A stretch of DNA of 64,000 nucleotides from Pirellulaceae bacterium (GCA_026004795.1 BPJV01000011.1:1-64000); one strand, 5' to 3'; shown: positions 8,107 through 16,578, counted from the first letter of the stretch. Program-made: numbers and translations. Notes: generated by a model not told the origin, from the letters alone.

Positions 8107-9864
8107 TCACTCGGACGATTCCTCGAAAGCAGCCTCGCGGTTGCGCTGGGCCACTTCCGGACTGACATAATACACGCTAGTCGTGACAGACAATCGTTCC
8201 GTCGGTTCATGCTCGCGAAACCATCGATAACCCGGATCGACCAGATTGCGGGCAGACACAACCCACCACCCCGCTCGGTACGGGCCATGGACTGTCATCG
8301 CATGCATTCCGTCATCCGCATCAATGCCTAGCTTCTTGAAGTCGATACTCGGGATGGCGTAAAGGTAATAGACTGGGCGTTTATCGGGGTTGGTTTCCAC
8401 CCACTTTTTCAGGGTCAAAATGTCTTGGCCCCAGTCTAGATTACTATGCTCAAGGTACTTCCACCCTTCCCTCGGTCCGCCGATGGCCTCGGTAAAGTAA
8501 GCGTAGCTGCGTGGCAACACCGACAGGCTGCTCAGCGTGTACCACAGCACTAGCGCAACAATCGGGTACTGCCACTTACCGCGCAGCGACGCTACACCGG
8601 CGGCGATGAGCAGATAAAAGCACGGCAGAAACGGCAGTACGTATCGCAAGTGGTGATTGAAACCGGTTTGGCTGCTGACAAACACGAACAGTGCAATCCC
8701 TGGAGTAAACACGATCGCACGAGCGACCAGGCGGGTTCTATTCCCGCAGCGAAATCGATGCTTGCCCCACGCGACCAGCCCGATCGCCGCCATCAACCAC
8801 AGGGCGACCGGTTCCTTCAGCCACAGACCGACGAGGTAATAGTACCACCAGCCGCCGTTTCGCCGCTGGCCAAGAAAATAGGACGTCATCTTGCCTTCAA
8901 AATCGGACTTTTGGATGTCAATGCCTCGAATATACGCGGCCGGCAGCGGTGCCGGCAGTCGGCCCAACCAGGTACCGCGAAAGCGGTTCCCGCTGCTGCT
9001 CGGGGAGGCACTGGAGTCATCACCGCGCAGCGAATCGCTAACGAATTCGAACTTTTCCAGCGGTACCAGCGTCCCCTGGAATTCGTACGCCGCATGGATC
9101 ACCAACCAGCACACGGCGGCAATGGCCGCGCCTTGCTTCCATCGCCGGCTCCACTGCCACCGTCGCGGACAGACCACCCCGTAACCGATGGTCATCAGCG
9201 CCATCATCGGCGGCAGGATTAGCCAGGTCGCTTTGCTCAGCATGGCCAATCCCGTGGCGATTCCCAACCACCACGCGGTGTTGACCGCCCCGATGCGGAG
9301 CCAAACGTAGAACCGCCAGGCGGCCAACAGACCGAACACGGCCGCCGTCGCGTCCGGCATAATCGAGGCACCGAAGGTCAGCACCGTGGGCGAAAAAGCC
9401 CACAACGCCGCCGCGATTCTACCCGTACGCTCGTCGAACAATCGTGTTCCTACCATCCACATCAGATACGTCCCGAACAGTGTGATCGGGATGACGGCCG
9501 TGCGCGCAACGGACATCCAGGAAAATGCTCGTTCCCCGTGTCGCGCGATGTACAACCACCCCAAGGGGCCTTCAGGGCGAAACCCCGGAGAGCGAGGTAA
9601 CGGTTCGAAGTCAATGCCCCCTCCGGCCAGCCACACCGGCACAGCACCGATCAATCGCGTCAGCGGCGGATTGACACAATACGGCGTAGGATCTCCGTAC
9701 TGCAACTGATACAAGCCGCTAGGCAAGTGCCCCCACTCGTCCCAACCCGGGCCCGTACCCCAAGCCACCGTCAACAAGCAGATGGCCTGAACGCTACATA
9801 ATATGAATAGGTAGCCAAACCGACTGGACTTGGACCGGTTTAGAGTATCGCCGATCCCCGGCAT
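8107..9864 (-). CDS. Polytopic GT-C glycosyltransferase (dolichyl-P-mannose mannosyltransferase-like)
   Basis: 585 residues with about a dozen TM segments. After the first TM comes GWDEWGHLPSGLYQLQYGD, with the Asp-Glu pair in the first periplasmic loop typical of PMT/ArnT-type enzymes, then NPPLTRLIGAVPVW. A soluble C-terminal part (about 480-585) includes HSNLDWGQDILTLKKW, a motif I associate with the C-terminus of planctomycete GT39-like proteins. Starts 9 nt after the stop of the anchored-protein gene at 9874, so it probably belongs to the same transcript as the eight-Cys protein module and may modify its products. Donor and acceptor are unknown. Confidence 0.75.
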   Translation of the reverse strand: MPGIGDTLNRSKSSRFGYLFILCSVQAICLLTVAWGTGPGWDEWGHLPSGLYQLQYGDPTPYCVNPPLTRLIGAVPVWLAGGGIDFEPLPRSPGFRPEGPLGWLYIARHGERAFSWMSVARTAVIPITLFGTYLMWMVGTRLFDERTGRIAAALWAFSPTVLTFGASIMPDATAAVFGLLAAWRFYVWLRIGAVNTAWWLGIATGLAMLSKATWLILPPMMALMTIGYGVVCPRRWQWSRRWKQGAAIAAVCWLVIHAAYEFQGTLVPLEKFEFVSDSLRGDDSSASPSSSGNRFRGTWLGRLPAPLPAAYIRGIDIQKSDFEGKMTSYFLGQRRNGGWWYYYLVGLWLKEPVALWLMAAIGLVAWGKHRFRCGNRTRLVARAIVFTPGIALFVFVSSQTGFNHHLRYVLPFLPCFYLLIAAGVASLRGKWQYPIVALVLWYTLSSLSVLPRSYAYFTEAIGGPREGWKYLEHSNLDWGQDILTLKKWVETNPDKRPVYYLYAIPSIDFKKLGIDADDGMHAMTVHGPYRAGWWVVSARNLVDPGYRWFREHEPTERLSVTTSVYYVSPEVAQRNREAAFEESSE

Positions 9865-9873
9865 CTTGCACCC

Positions 9874-10875
9874 TCAACGGCCGCTTAGCCGACGATAAAT
9901 CCCATAAGCGGCAACCAACGCAATGGCTATTCCTAAAATCGCCAGCCTGCGCGTCCACGTTCCACCCCGACTCAGCTCCATTCCCTCCACTGCAAAGATC
10001 CCGTCCGGCACCGGCGACCAATCGATCTCTTCTAACGTGTACTCGACCTTACTCCAGACGTCTTCTTTCGCGGTCTTAATGTCGCGAACAATCTTCGTAG
10101 GGATATGCCGAGACCGCGGAACGTCATACTCTTTGGTGACGGTATGGAAGGCGTAGCCGTTCGGCATCGTGGACTCCAATTGCTCGTACGATAGCACGAC
10201 TGCGGAGCTCAAATCATACGTGATCCGACCTACCATCGATCCGGTGACGCTCTCGTCTCCCAGAGTCCCCCAGTCCCACTGAGAAGTCAGGGCTAGCTCA
10301 CCACCTTTCCGCTCCATCTTCAGAGGCCGGCACACTTTTGCTGTTAACGAACTTGCTTCAGTACTGTATTCCACGTCATCCTGATAGCCCCAAGGAACTT
10401 CACCGTCCAGAACTCGATCGTATCGAGTTGATGCCGCATAGAACTCGTACACTGATAACGCTTCGATGCCGTCTTCGAAGGAGCCCAAAGCCGTTATTGC
10501 ATCTCCCTGTTCCGTTCGTTTCAAACGAACGTACCGTCCTGGACGGACGATCAGCTTGTAATGTTCGCTCGGTTTTCCGTCGGCAATTGTCTGTTCGTCG
10601 ACCCGAAAATACTGATTATCTCGCGCCCAGTACCGGACCACTTTTTCCTCGTAATAGCCATTTGATCCTTTCTCGATAAATTGATAAACCAAATGAACGT
10701 TCCCGTAGTCGTTCTTACGAATGTCCGAGAATTTCTTGTGTAACTCCATCGCCGTCGAATGGATGACAGCCGCATCGAGGTCTTGGGATCTACAGTATTT
10801 GACCGATACCCCGAGTACGGTTAGCAATACGATTCGAATAGTGAGCACACAAGCAGGTCGCCAACGAACACACAT
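9874..10875 (-). CDS. Signal-peptide protein with C-terminal membrane anchor, module copy A
   Basis: 333 residues from the ATG at 10875, which follows a GGAGAAGGG ribosome site. No named family recognised; the fold could be a LolA-like beta sheet. An N-terminal hydrophobic segment (IRIVLLTVLGVSVKYC) serves as signal, and the C-terminus is a single TM preceded by WTRRL and followed by YRRLSGR, so most of the protein should be outside the cytoplasm. It shares with copies B (13716-14729) and C (15416-16333) the motifs YWARDNQYFRVD, IVRPGRYVRL, FGSFEDG and G-F-x-x-x-x-G before WTRR. Preceded by an eight-Cys peptide gene with a terminator-like hairpin between them; followed 9 nt later by a GT-C gene. 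Confidence 0.65.
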   Translation of the reverse strand: MCVRWRPACVLTIRIVLLTVLGVSVKYCRSQDLDAAVIHSTAMELHKKFSDIRKNDYGNVHLVYQFIEKGSNGYYEEKVVRYWARDNQYFRVDEQTIADGKPSEHYKLIVRPGRYVRLKRTEQGDAITALGSFEDGIEALSVYEFYAASTRYDRVLDGEVPWGYQDDVEYSTEASSLTAKVCRPLKMERKGGELALTSQWDWGTLGDESVTGSMVGRITYDLSSAVVLSYEQLESTMPNGYAFHTVTKEYDVPRSRHIPTKIVRDIKTAKEDVWSKVEYTLEEIDWSPVPDGIFAVEGMELSRGGTWTRRLAILGIAIALVAAYGIYRRLSGR

Positions 10876-10891
10876 AACGTTGCCCTTCTCC

Positions 10892-10934
10892 AAAAAAGGC
10901 GAGCGCCCCACGCGTGAGGCGTGGGGCGATCGCC
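10892..10934 (-). terminator. Intrinsic terminator/attenuator between peptide A and anchored protein A
   Basis: On the minus strand, 15 pairs with a single mismatch: GGCGA (10934-10930), mismatch, CGCCCCACGC (10928-10919), loop 10918-10914, GCGTGGGGCG (10913-10904), mismatch, TCGCC (10902-10898). Six T follow at 10897-10892. This is a textbook Rho-independent terminator placed inside the module, 17 nt before the start codon of the anchored protein. It would make the peptide far more abundant than the downstream products. Confidence 0.85.
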
Positions 10935-10966
10935 GATGCTACTCACGCACCTCGGGCCATCACGCA

Positions 10967-11227
10967 CTACATAGCTTCACACTTGCACCCGCCAGAAGCT
11001 CGTTGAAGGCAGGACGAGCATGCCTTGCCCGTAACGCTGGGAACGCACTTGCCTGTCTGAAGTGAACCGGATTCGCACGTTGTCCCAGAGACAACACAAG
11101 GAGCTGTCGCCGACGGCGAACACGTATGCCCAGGCATGGCCATGACCCGAGACGAAGGCAGTACGACTACCACCACCGCAATTACCAGTCCTGCCGTGGC
11201 CAGCATACTCAACAACCGTTCTTTCAT
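10967..11227 (-). CDS. Small exported eight-cysteine protein, module copy A
   Basis: 86 residues. Residues 1-30 are a classical signal peptide (MKERLLSMLATAGLVIAVVV, cleavage after the VMA near residue 30). The mature part of about 56 residues has exactly eight Cys with spacing C-x7-C-x6-C-x9-C-x8-C-x2-C-x7-C-x-C. Its ATG overlaps the stop of the DUF1573-domain gene (TGATG), so translation is coupled. Copies B and C have the same signal peptide and eight Cys but quite different loops. I recognise no known family; a disulfide-rich secreted peptide (structural, adhesive, signalling or toxic) is the honest limit. Confidence 0.75.
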   Translation of the reverse strand: MKERLLSMLATAGLVIAVVVVVLPSSRVMAMPGHTCSPSATAPCVVSGTTCESGSLQTGKCVPSVTGKACSSCLQRASGGCKCEAM

Positions 11228-11877
11228 CACTGCACTCCTTCATCAAGAGAACCGTCGTCCGAGATGTCGCTGCTCGGACGAACCACAACCGTTACGTTGA
11301 GCACCATGCGCAACGCAGCATCTGCATCGAATATCAACTCCGCCCTCTCCCGCTGGACGGTACTTGCGCGAACTCCATATACTCGAAGTCGAATCGACTT
11401 GTCTCCTCCCGGCGCGACCGTTGTGGGCAAGTCCAAAATGGCAACGCAACTGCAGGATGCCTTGGCCCCTAAGACATCGACCGGGGCCGACGTAGGATTG
11501 TGCAACCGGAAAGGCACATCGACAAACTCGCCCTCTTTAACCTCGCCCGCGAACTTCGTAAATGAATCCACAACGAGTGGATCGCCCGAAAGATAACTTC
11601 GGGCTGCATCGAGAGAACCAAACCAGGCAATGCCACCGAGCAACAAAGCCGGCAGAACGACGTGGAGGTTGCGGATCTGATCAAAGACAAGTCCATGCCC
11701 ACGCCACAACCGCTCCCAAGAACGTCGAAACAGCAGCAGCGAAACAAGAGCCATCCCATCGACGGCCGCCATCACACCCAACGGCAGCGACAGGCTTCCC
11801 AGGCAATCGCACCGCTGCTCACCGTCGATCCACTTGATCCCCAAGACAAACAAGAAGAACAGAAACACCCCGGTCAA
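11227..11877 (-). CDS. C-terminal part of MauE-like membrane domain plus DUF1573 domain
   Basis: 216 residues as an independent frame beginning with TTG. It opens in the middle of a MauE/DoxX-like four-helix membrane domain (GVFLFFLFVLGIKWIDG, then QRCDCLG, the counterpart of the CGCFG motif of MauE), has two more TM segments, and ends in an extracytoplasmic DUF1573 Ig-like domain (about 100-205, with ASCSCVAI matching the family's Cys-containing strand). One T too many at 11876-11878 separates it from the upstream GT2/MauE frame; removing it gives one continuous protein. It overlaps the next gene, the eight-Cys peptide, by TGATG. Possible readings are a real mutation, a programmed frameshift or an error. 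Confidence 0.7.
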   Translation of the reverse strand: MTGVFLFFLFVLGIKWIDGEQRCDCLGSLSLPLGVMAAVDGMALVSLLLFRRSWERLWRGHGLVFDQIRNLHVVLPALLLGGIAWFGSLDAARSYLSGDPLVVDSFTKFAGEVKEGEFVDVPFRLHNPTSAPVDVLGAKASCSCVAILDLPTTVAPGGDKSIRLRVYGVRASTVQRERAELIFDADAALRMVLNVTVVVRPSSDISDDGSLDEGVQ

Positions 11878-12937
11878 ACACTGCTCTCAGCAGCCGATGA
11901 GGCACCAGAGTCAAGCACGCCCATCCCAACGCAATTTCGATGACCGACCCTACGAGAACCATCGGTGCCGGGACGATCCACCATGACGTGATTGCCATCG
12001 GGCTGAGCGGCGCGATCTTCGAGGCGCCGGCCAGCAATAACAGACACCCGATAGCCACGCGCGAAGCGACGTATCCGTAATCGTGCACCGAGAGGGAGGA
12101 ACGGCCATCCTGGGGATCCCTAGTCAACCCTGAGCCTGAAAATCGATATCGAACGTAAGTCCAAGCCGCGGAAAAGAAGTCGCGGATTCCAATCTTTTTC
12201 CCCTCCGCCACTCCGCGAGGCTCATACCGGATCGGCACTTCTGCGATCTCGTATCCCGCCCGCAACAACCTGCTGTTGATTTCCGCACACAATTCGAAGC
12301 CACGACTCCTAAGATTCATTGCCCGCAAGACATCGCGACGAATCATCTTGTAACAGGTATGCGGGTCGCTCAGCCAGCGGCCGTAAAGCAACCATTGAAG
12401 AAGTGCTAGAACTCTGACGCCGACATAATTCAGCCAGCGCCCACCATCTACATGCCCGCGACGTTTGAAACGAGAGCCGTAAACGGCAACTCCGCTACCG
12501 CTGTCCGCCTCCTCAGCCAGACGACGAAGATCCTCCGGCTCGTACTCCAAATCCGCGTCCTGGATAACCACCCACCGACGGGTTGCAAGCTTAAGCCCAC
12601 GCCGAACCGCCGCACCTTTGCCTGCGTTAGCTTCCATCCGCAGCACATGTAGATCGACCTCCCGAGCTAACCCATCGATCAACTCGCCAGTGCCGTCGGT
12701 GGATCCGTCATCGACCACAATGATTTCGGCTTCAGGTACCGCTCGGCGGACGCGACGCAACAGCGCCACCACCGTCGGTGCCTCGTTGTAACACGGAACG
12801 ATGACGGACAAGGACGCTGATATATCGCGAGAAGATTCGTCGGGGTGCGGTCGTTCGATCTCGCCATCGAGCGCCGCCCGATCGCGCAGGTTGAGCTGAA
12901 CTGATTCGCCGCCGGTAATCACGTCCGCTTCCGTCAC
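11819..12937 (-). CDS. GT2 family glycosyltransferase fused to the start of a MauE-like membrane domain
   Basis: 372 residues. The GT2 domain occupies about 40-275: SVIVPCYNEAPTVVALLRRV, the EIIVVDDGSTDGT strand-turn, the DXD-type QDADLEYEP and EVPIRYEPRGVAEGKKI near its end, most like polyprenyl-phosphate-glucose/mannose synthases (cytoplasmic). After a short linker comes a membrane segment pair (VASRVAIGCLLLLAGASKI, then a second helix) that is the N-terminal half of a MauE/DoxX domain. The frame then leaves the family at a TTT run (11876-11878) and stops at 11819; the other half follows in the 11227-11877 frame. The GTG at 12937 is the likely start. Copy 2 of this gene survives only as a remnant near 17.1-17.3 kb. 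Confidence 0.75.
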   Translation of the reverse strand: MTEADVITGGESVQLNLRDRAALDGEIERPHPDESSRDISASLSVIVPCYNEAPTVVALLRRVRRAVPEAEIIVVDDGSTDGTGELIDGLAREVDLHVLRMEANAGKGAAVRRGLKLATRRWVVIQDADLEYEPEDLRRLAEEADSGSGVAVYGSRFKRRGHVDGGRWLNYVGVRVLALLQWLLYGRWLSDPHTCYKMIRRDVLRAMNLRSRGFELCAEINSRLLRAGYEIAEVPIRYEPRGVAEGKKIGIRDFFSAAWTYVRYRFSGSGLTRDPQDGRSSLSVHDYGYVASRVAIGCLLLLAGASKIAPLSPMAITSWWIVPAPMVLVGSVIEIALGWACLTLVPHRLLRAVFDRGVSVLLVCLGDQVDRR

Positions 12938-13715
12938 ATCCCCCGCGGCACCCAGCGCCCCGCAAGCGTCTTTCAGGTCACAGTCTGGCGATCTGGCGAT
13001 CTGATTCTAGCATGCGAATCGCCTCCAGAGATGATTATGGGCTTTATTGGCTCACGCCTCTGCGGCATAGTTATAACAATTGCTCAGCCGATGTCAATGC
13101 TTTTATGGAATTTTATTCATCACTAAGGGCTTTCTACTGGTCGTGCGGTAAGCTGCCACCGTGCCGGTGATGGGGCGCGCTCCCATCGCTTCTCCGGCGC
13201 GGCAAGGGGCCGGTGGTGTGGCATCTGCTGCCGAAACGGTGCTGGGCTTTAGCCACACGGGCGAATTCCCTTTCCTCTACTCAGTGCTTGGGGGGCGGTG
13301 TAAGACGAGCCTCCTTCGCTCTATCCAAGGCACGGACACGCGGTACCACGCTTGTCCGCTTATCTCGATCGCTTCTCGGTCCACGCTGTCAACTTAACCA
13401 GCAACACTTCAATTACCGGTGCCTCGGCTCCACCGCGCCGCTCAGCAAACTGGCCTCCGCAAAAAGCCGAAAGCCGGAGGGAAACGCTGCCGTTTTGCGT
13501 CGCCAAGCATGTCGTTTCCTAAAGCATCACGGCATCAATACTAAATTTCGGAAAGTCGCTCCCATTGCCATCGATCTACGCATCGCAACACGACGAACGC
13601 ATCCAGGATCTAGAGGGTTCTTTCCCCGCCGAAACTGCCCCCATTCGTTCAACACGCGTGCCGTACGCTGTCTAAGGAGTTCATGCCAAGGACCACAGTC
13701 GGGAACCTCAGCGGT
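12938..13715. other. Long leader/intergenic region with one copy of a 158-bp repeat
   Basis: Gene-free. AT-rich at about 13000-13130, which probably holds the minus-strand promoter of the GT2-peptide transcript. 13134-13291 is nearly identical to 17456-17614. The remaining 13292-13715 is featureless to me. Confidence 0.5.
13134..13291. repeat. 158-bp direct repeat, copy 1 (with 17456-17614)
   Basis: Begins CTACTGGTCGTGCGG and ends TCAGTGCTTGG; most bases agree with 17456-17614, best over the first 120. Both copies lie roughly 200 nt upstream of a GT2 start codon or its remnant, so this is part of a duplicated leader rather than a mobile element. Confidence 0.9.
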
Positions 13716-14729
13716 TCACCTCTGCTTTTTCATGCGCCGATACGCGACAAAGCCGCCCAGCAGTGCCAGCCCGATGACTAACAGAATCAGCCGGCGCGTC
13801 CAGACGAATTGTTTGGGTATTCCTTGGGCATCTAAAGAAAATATTCCCAATGGTGCAGGTTCCATGTTAAGTTCTTCGAGCTCCAAAAGATCAGTCGATG
13901 CAATGCCACCTCCGGCGGAACTCCTCACGATCTTCTTCACGACAGGGATTGGACCATACTGATCGAATCGGTACTCATAGGTCACATGGCTTTCTCGACG
14001 AGGAGCGTCTCCACCGGCGTCTCGTCGCTCGTAAGCAAGAACAACACCATGATCTAGATCGTATTTCACGGAGAAAACGCCCCGCAACGCGCCTTGCAAA
14101 AAGACGGATTCCACGTCGAAGAGTCCGTCCTGCAATTCGCGAACGCGGCGAATGCGGTACGATGGCAATACTTTTTGAAAGATTGGATAAATTTCCAATT
14201 CGCTTGCTAGTGCACCGAAAACTATCTCAGCCTGAGCAATTTCCTCGGTAGTCGTAGAGGCAGCAAAGAACAGCTCGCTTGTGACACGCTCAACACCCGT
14301 TTCCCAGCTCCCAAATTCAGTAATGGCGAACTGGTCAGTTCCCGGCTCACAGACCAAGTACACATAGCCTTCCGGGCGGACGATCAGACGTGTCCTACTA
14401 CCTTTTAATTCCCTGGCCGAAGACTCGACGACTCTACGATCGATGCGGTAGTATTGTGCATCCCGTGACCAGAATCGGACGTCCGTGACTTGCCGGCGGA
14501 CTGGTTTTCCATCTTCTGCATGTGTTTTTGTCTCGGTGACGTGCAGGAAAATGTTGCCATAGATATCGCGGCGGATCTCATGAAATCTGCGATGCAGATC
14601 AGCGAGGAGTTCTTTGGCACGAGGCTCATCGATCGCTTGTTGTTCAACCTCTGGCGTGTTTTTTTGAGATAAGGCCGTAGTATTAGAAAACAAAAGAAGA
14701 ATTCCCAGCGCGCACATGTTCCAGCCCAT
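13716..14729 (-). CDS. Signal-peptide protein with C-terminal membrane anchor, module copy B
   Basis: 337 residues from the ATG at 14729 (AGAGGGTG upstream). Paralogue of the proteins at 9874 and 15416: signal segment MCALGILLLFSNTTALSQ, motifs FWSRDAQYYRID, IVRPEGYVYL, FGSWETG, and at the end FVWTRRLILLVIGLALLGG followed by YRRMKKQR, a type I topology with a short basic cytoplasmic tail. Paired with the eight-Cys peptide B upstream, with a hairpin between. Last gene of the B/C unit; downstream is the leader region of unit A. Function unknown. Confidence 0.65.
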   Translation of the reverse strand: MGWNMCALGILLLFSNTTALSQKNTPEVEQQAIDEPRAKELLADLHRRFHEIRRDIYGNIFLHVTETKTHAEDGKPVRRQVTDVRFWSRDAQYYRIDRRVVESSARELKGSRTRLIVRPEGYVYLVCEPGTDQFAITEFGSWETGVERVTSELFFAASTTTEEIAQAEIVFGALASELEIYPIFQKVLPSYRIRRVRELQDGLFDVESVFLQGALRGVFSVKYDLDHGVVLAYERRDAGGDAPRRESHVTYEYRFDQYGPIPVVKKIVRSSAGGGIASTDLLELEELNMEPAPLGIFSLDAQGIPKQFVWTRRLILLVIGLALLGGFVAYRRMKKQR

Positions 14730-14802
14730 TCGCAGCACCCTCTTATTCGTAACACCCCCTAGTTCCAATCGCACTGGTAAATCCGCCGCCTTGCGAGCGG
14801 CC

Positions 14803-14837
14803 AAACATCGCCATGGAGAGCTTGCACCATGGCGATG
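14803..14837 (-). terminator. Hairpin between peptide B and anchored protein B
   Basis: CATCGCCATGG (14806-14816) and CCATGGCGATG (14827-14837) form a perfect 11-bp stem with a 10-nt loop. On the minus strand it is followed by TTTGG, a short T-tract. Same location as the terminator in copy A, so probably an attenuator. Confidence 0.6.
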
Positions 14838-14859
14838 AAAGCACTACACCATTTTTCGG

Positions 14860-15120
14860 CTAGCCGGCGCGACACCGGCAGCCTAGACGCTTCGTGCTCT
14901 TGCAGCCACAACTGGTAGCACCAGTGCACACTCCGGCCGGTAGGCTAGTTTCACACAAAAATGTCATAGGATCCGTCCGGCAGCCTGGCGGCGCTTCAGT
15001 GCAGTTCGGCGGCGGTCCGCCGCTCGACCAGGCAAGGGCCCGACTTGTCGGCAAGAGCACCATCACCAACCCCACGACCAGTCCTGCCGTAGCCAGCAGA
15101 CTCAACAACCGTTCTTTCAT
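14860..15120 (-). CDS. Small exported eight-cysteine protein, module copy B
   Basis: 86 residues from the ATG at 15120 with GGAGTG 6 nt upstream, the same ribosome site as in copies A and C. Signal peptide MKERLLSLLATAGLVVGLVM with cleavage after ALA near residue 30. The mature part has eight Cys spaced C-x6-C-x8-C-x8-C-x5-C-x-C-x7-C-x-C and ends CRCRAG. Unlike A and C there is no DUF1573 reading frame directly upstream; it follows anchored protein C on the same strand after about 295 nt. Family unknown. Confidence 0.75.
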   Translation of the reverse strand: MKERLLSLLATAGLVVGLVMVLLPTSRALAWSSGGPPPNCTEAPPGCRTDPMTFLCETSLPAGVCTGATSCGCKSTKRLGCRCRAG

Positions 15121-15415
15121 TACTGCACTCCGATACTGAGCAGACTGCTGGCTAAGACGATTATATGGATTTAGTAATCCCACACCACAGTTCGTACCCG
15201 CAAGTTAATGCATCGCAGCCCTGTTTCGGAGCGACGATCCAACTCTGGTGTTCATTCACTTAACAGCCACTTGCCCCAACGGAAACAGCGCAACGCTACA
15301 GTCAATCATCCACATCATACGGTCAATCCTCCATGTCACCTGTCCACGGCAGCCGCCCCCAGACCCCAGCGCCCCACCACACCTGCAACTAGCATTCGCT
15401 GAGCACGCGAGGCAA

Positions 15416-16333
15416 TCACTCATTCCTGTACCTTCGACGAAAGGCCAGAAAACCTCCGAGAACCGCTAAACCAACGACGAACAGAATCAGCCGCCGCGTC
15501 CAGACGGCTCTTTGAGCTACGCCCTGCACTTCCAGCGAGAAGAGCCCCAAATCGGCTGGTTCTTCCTTAATTACCTTAGTGCGGAAGACTGTACTGAATT
15601 CTTCACCGCTCTCGTTAATCAAGACCGTCATCTCATTCGGTACGCACGATTCTTCGTAATTCTTATTAACCTGCGTCGTCACCACTACGCGCCCCTCCTT
15701 TTCCCCCACTTCTTTCCAGCCAATGACAATTCCGCGCGCCACATCAATCTGCCTCGTGTACTTGTAGCTGACACCGCGGCTATCTGACAAAGGGTTTTCA
15801 TTAATTACAAGAATCGAACCATTCTTTTCTATTCCTTCAATATTGCTTAAGTTATCATCGTTGAGGAATCTGGAAACCACATCGTCAATATATGCATAGT
15901 AGCCTCTTATGTTTGCACGGAAGAACGGGTGCGAATACAACCGGTTCATTCCGTCTTCCACACTTCCGAAATCAGCGATCGCATAGCTGCTGCCATCCTT
16001 GGCGATCAAGCGAACATACCCTTCTGGACGAACTATGATGCGCTCACCAGTGTACGGAATATTTGAAGGCTTTCCTTCGACGAAGGATGAATCTAAGCGG
16101 AAATACTTTCCGTCGCGTGACCAGAACCGATGGAGCAGTCGCGTTCTTCCCTCGGAAGAATCTCGTGTTTCCTCCCACTCAGCTTGCAGATTATCGAAGC
16201 ACTTAGAGGACGATGCAATTGAATTCCGCACTTCAATAAGAAGCGACCGGAATTCCTGAGAATCACTGAGAAAGGAGGAGCTAAGAACGAGTTGAAGACT
16301 CAGCCATGTGAGAATCTCAGGCATTCGATTCAT
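15416..16333 (-). CDS. Signal-peptide protein with C-terminal membrane anchor, module copy C
   Basis: 305 residues. Most divergent of the three paralogues and visibly AT-richer than its neighbours, yet keeps FWSRDGKYFRLD, IVRPEGYVRL, FGSVEDG, LGLFSLEVQG and AVWTRRLILFVVGLAVLGG with a basic tail. The N-terminus (ILTWLSLQLVLSSSFLSDS) is a plausible signal. Follows eight-Cys peptide C by about 245 nt containing a hairpin and an A/T run. The different base composition suggests either recent acquisition or relaxed selection, but the frame is intact. Confidence 0.6.
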   Translation of the reverse strand: MNRMPEILTWLSLQLVLSSSFLSDSQEFRSLLIEVRNSIASSSKCFDNLQAEWEETRDSSEGRTRLLHRFWSRDGKYFRLDSSFVEGKPSNIPYTGERIIVRPEGYVRLIAKDGSSYAIADFGSVEDGMNRLYSHPFFRANIRGYYAYIDDVVSRFLNDDNLSNIEGIEKNGSILVINENPLSDSRGVSYKYTRQIDVARGIVIGWKEVGEKEGRVVVTTQVNKNYEESCVPNEMTVLINESGEEFSTVFRTKVIKEEPADLGLFSLEVQGVAQRAVWTRRLILFVVGLAVLGGFLAFRRRYRNE

Positions 16334-16368
16334 CTTTACCTCGGTTTAAATGCTCGTGCTGACTTGGC

Positions 16369-16420
16369 AAAAAATCCGTCACTAGTCACCAGGCTTGGAG
16401 ACATCTCGCCGAGCCTGTGA
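16369..16420 (-). terminator. Hairpin plus T-run between peptide C and anchored protein C
   Basis: TCAC-C-AGGCT (16386-16395) pairs with AGCCTGTGA (16412-16420) with one bulged C; an inner GAGA/TCTC pair adds stability. A T6 run follows on the minus strand at 16374-16369, about 11 nt after the stem. Weaker than in copies A and B but in the same place. Confidence 0.45.
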
Positions 16421-16578
16421 AGAAGCTTGACCCGAAAACCGCGCCTTTGTGTAACGTGAAAACGCTGAGAGACTTCGGGCGAAAGCGAGCTACCTTCTTG
16501 AGGTAACTCACTAGCGCCGCACAGCCCACTGCCTTCATGCGTTACCGAAACAAGTCTGATTCGTTCTATCAGCTCTCG

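Noticed and set aside
11662-11943. Plus-strand frames across the GT2/DUF1573 junction
   Set aside because: Antisense, Gln/His/Pro-rich and without homology; the minus strand has well-defined domains.
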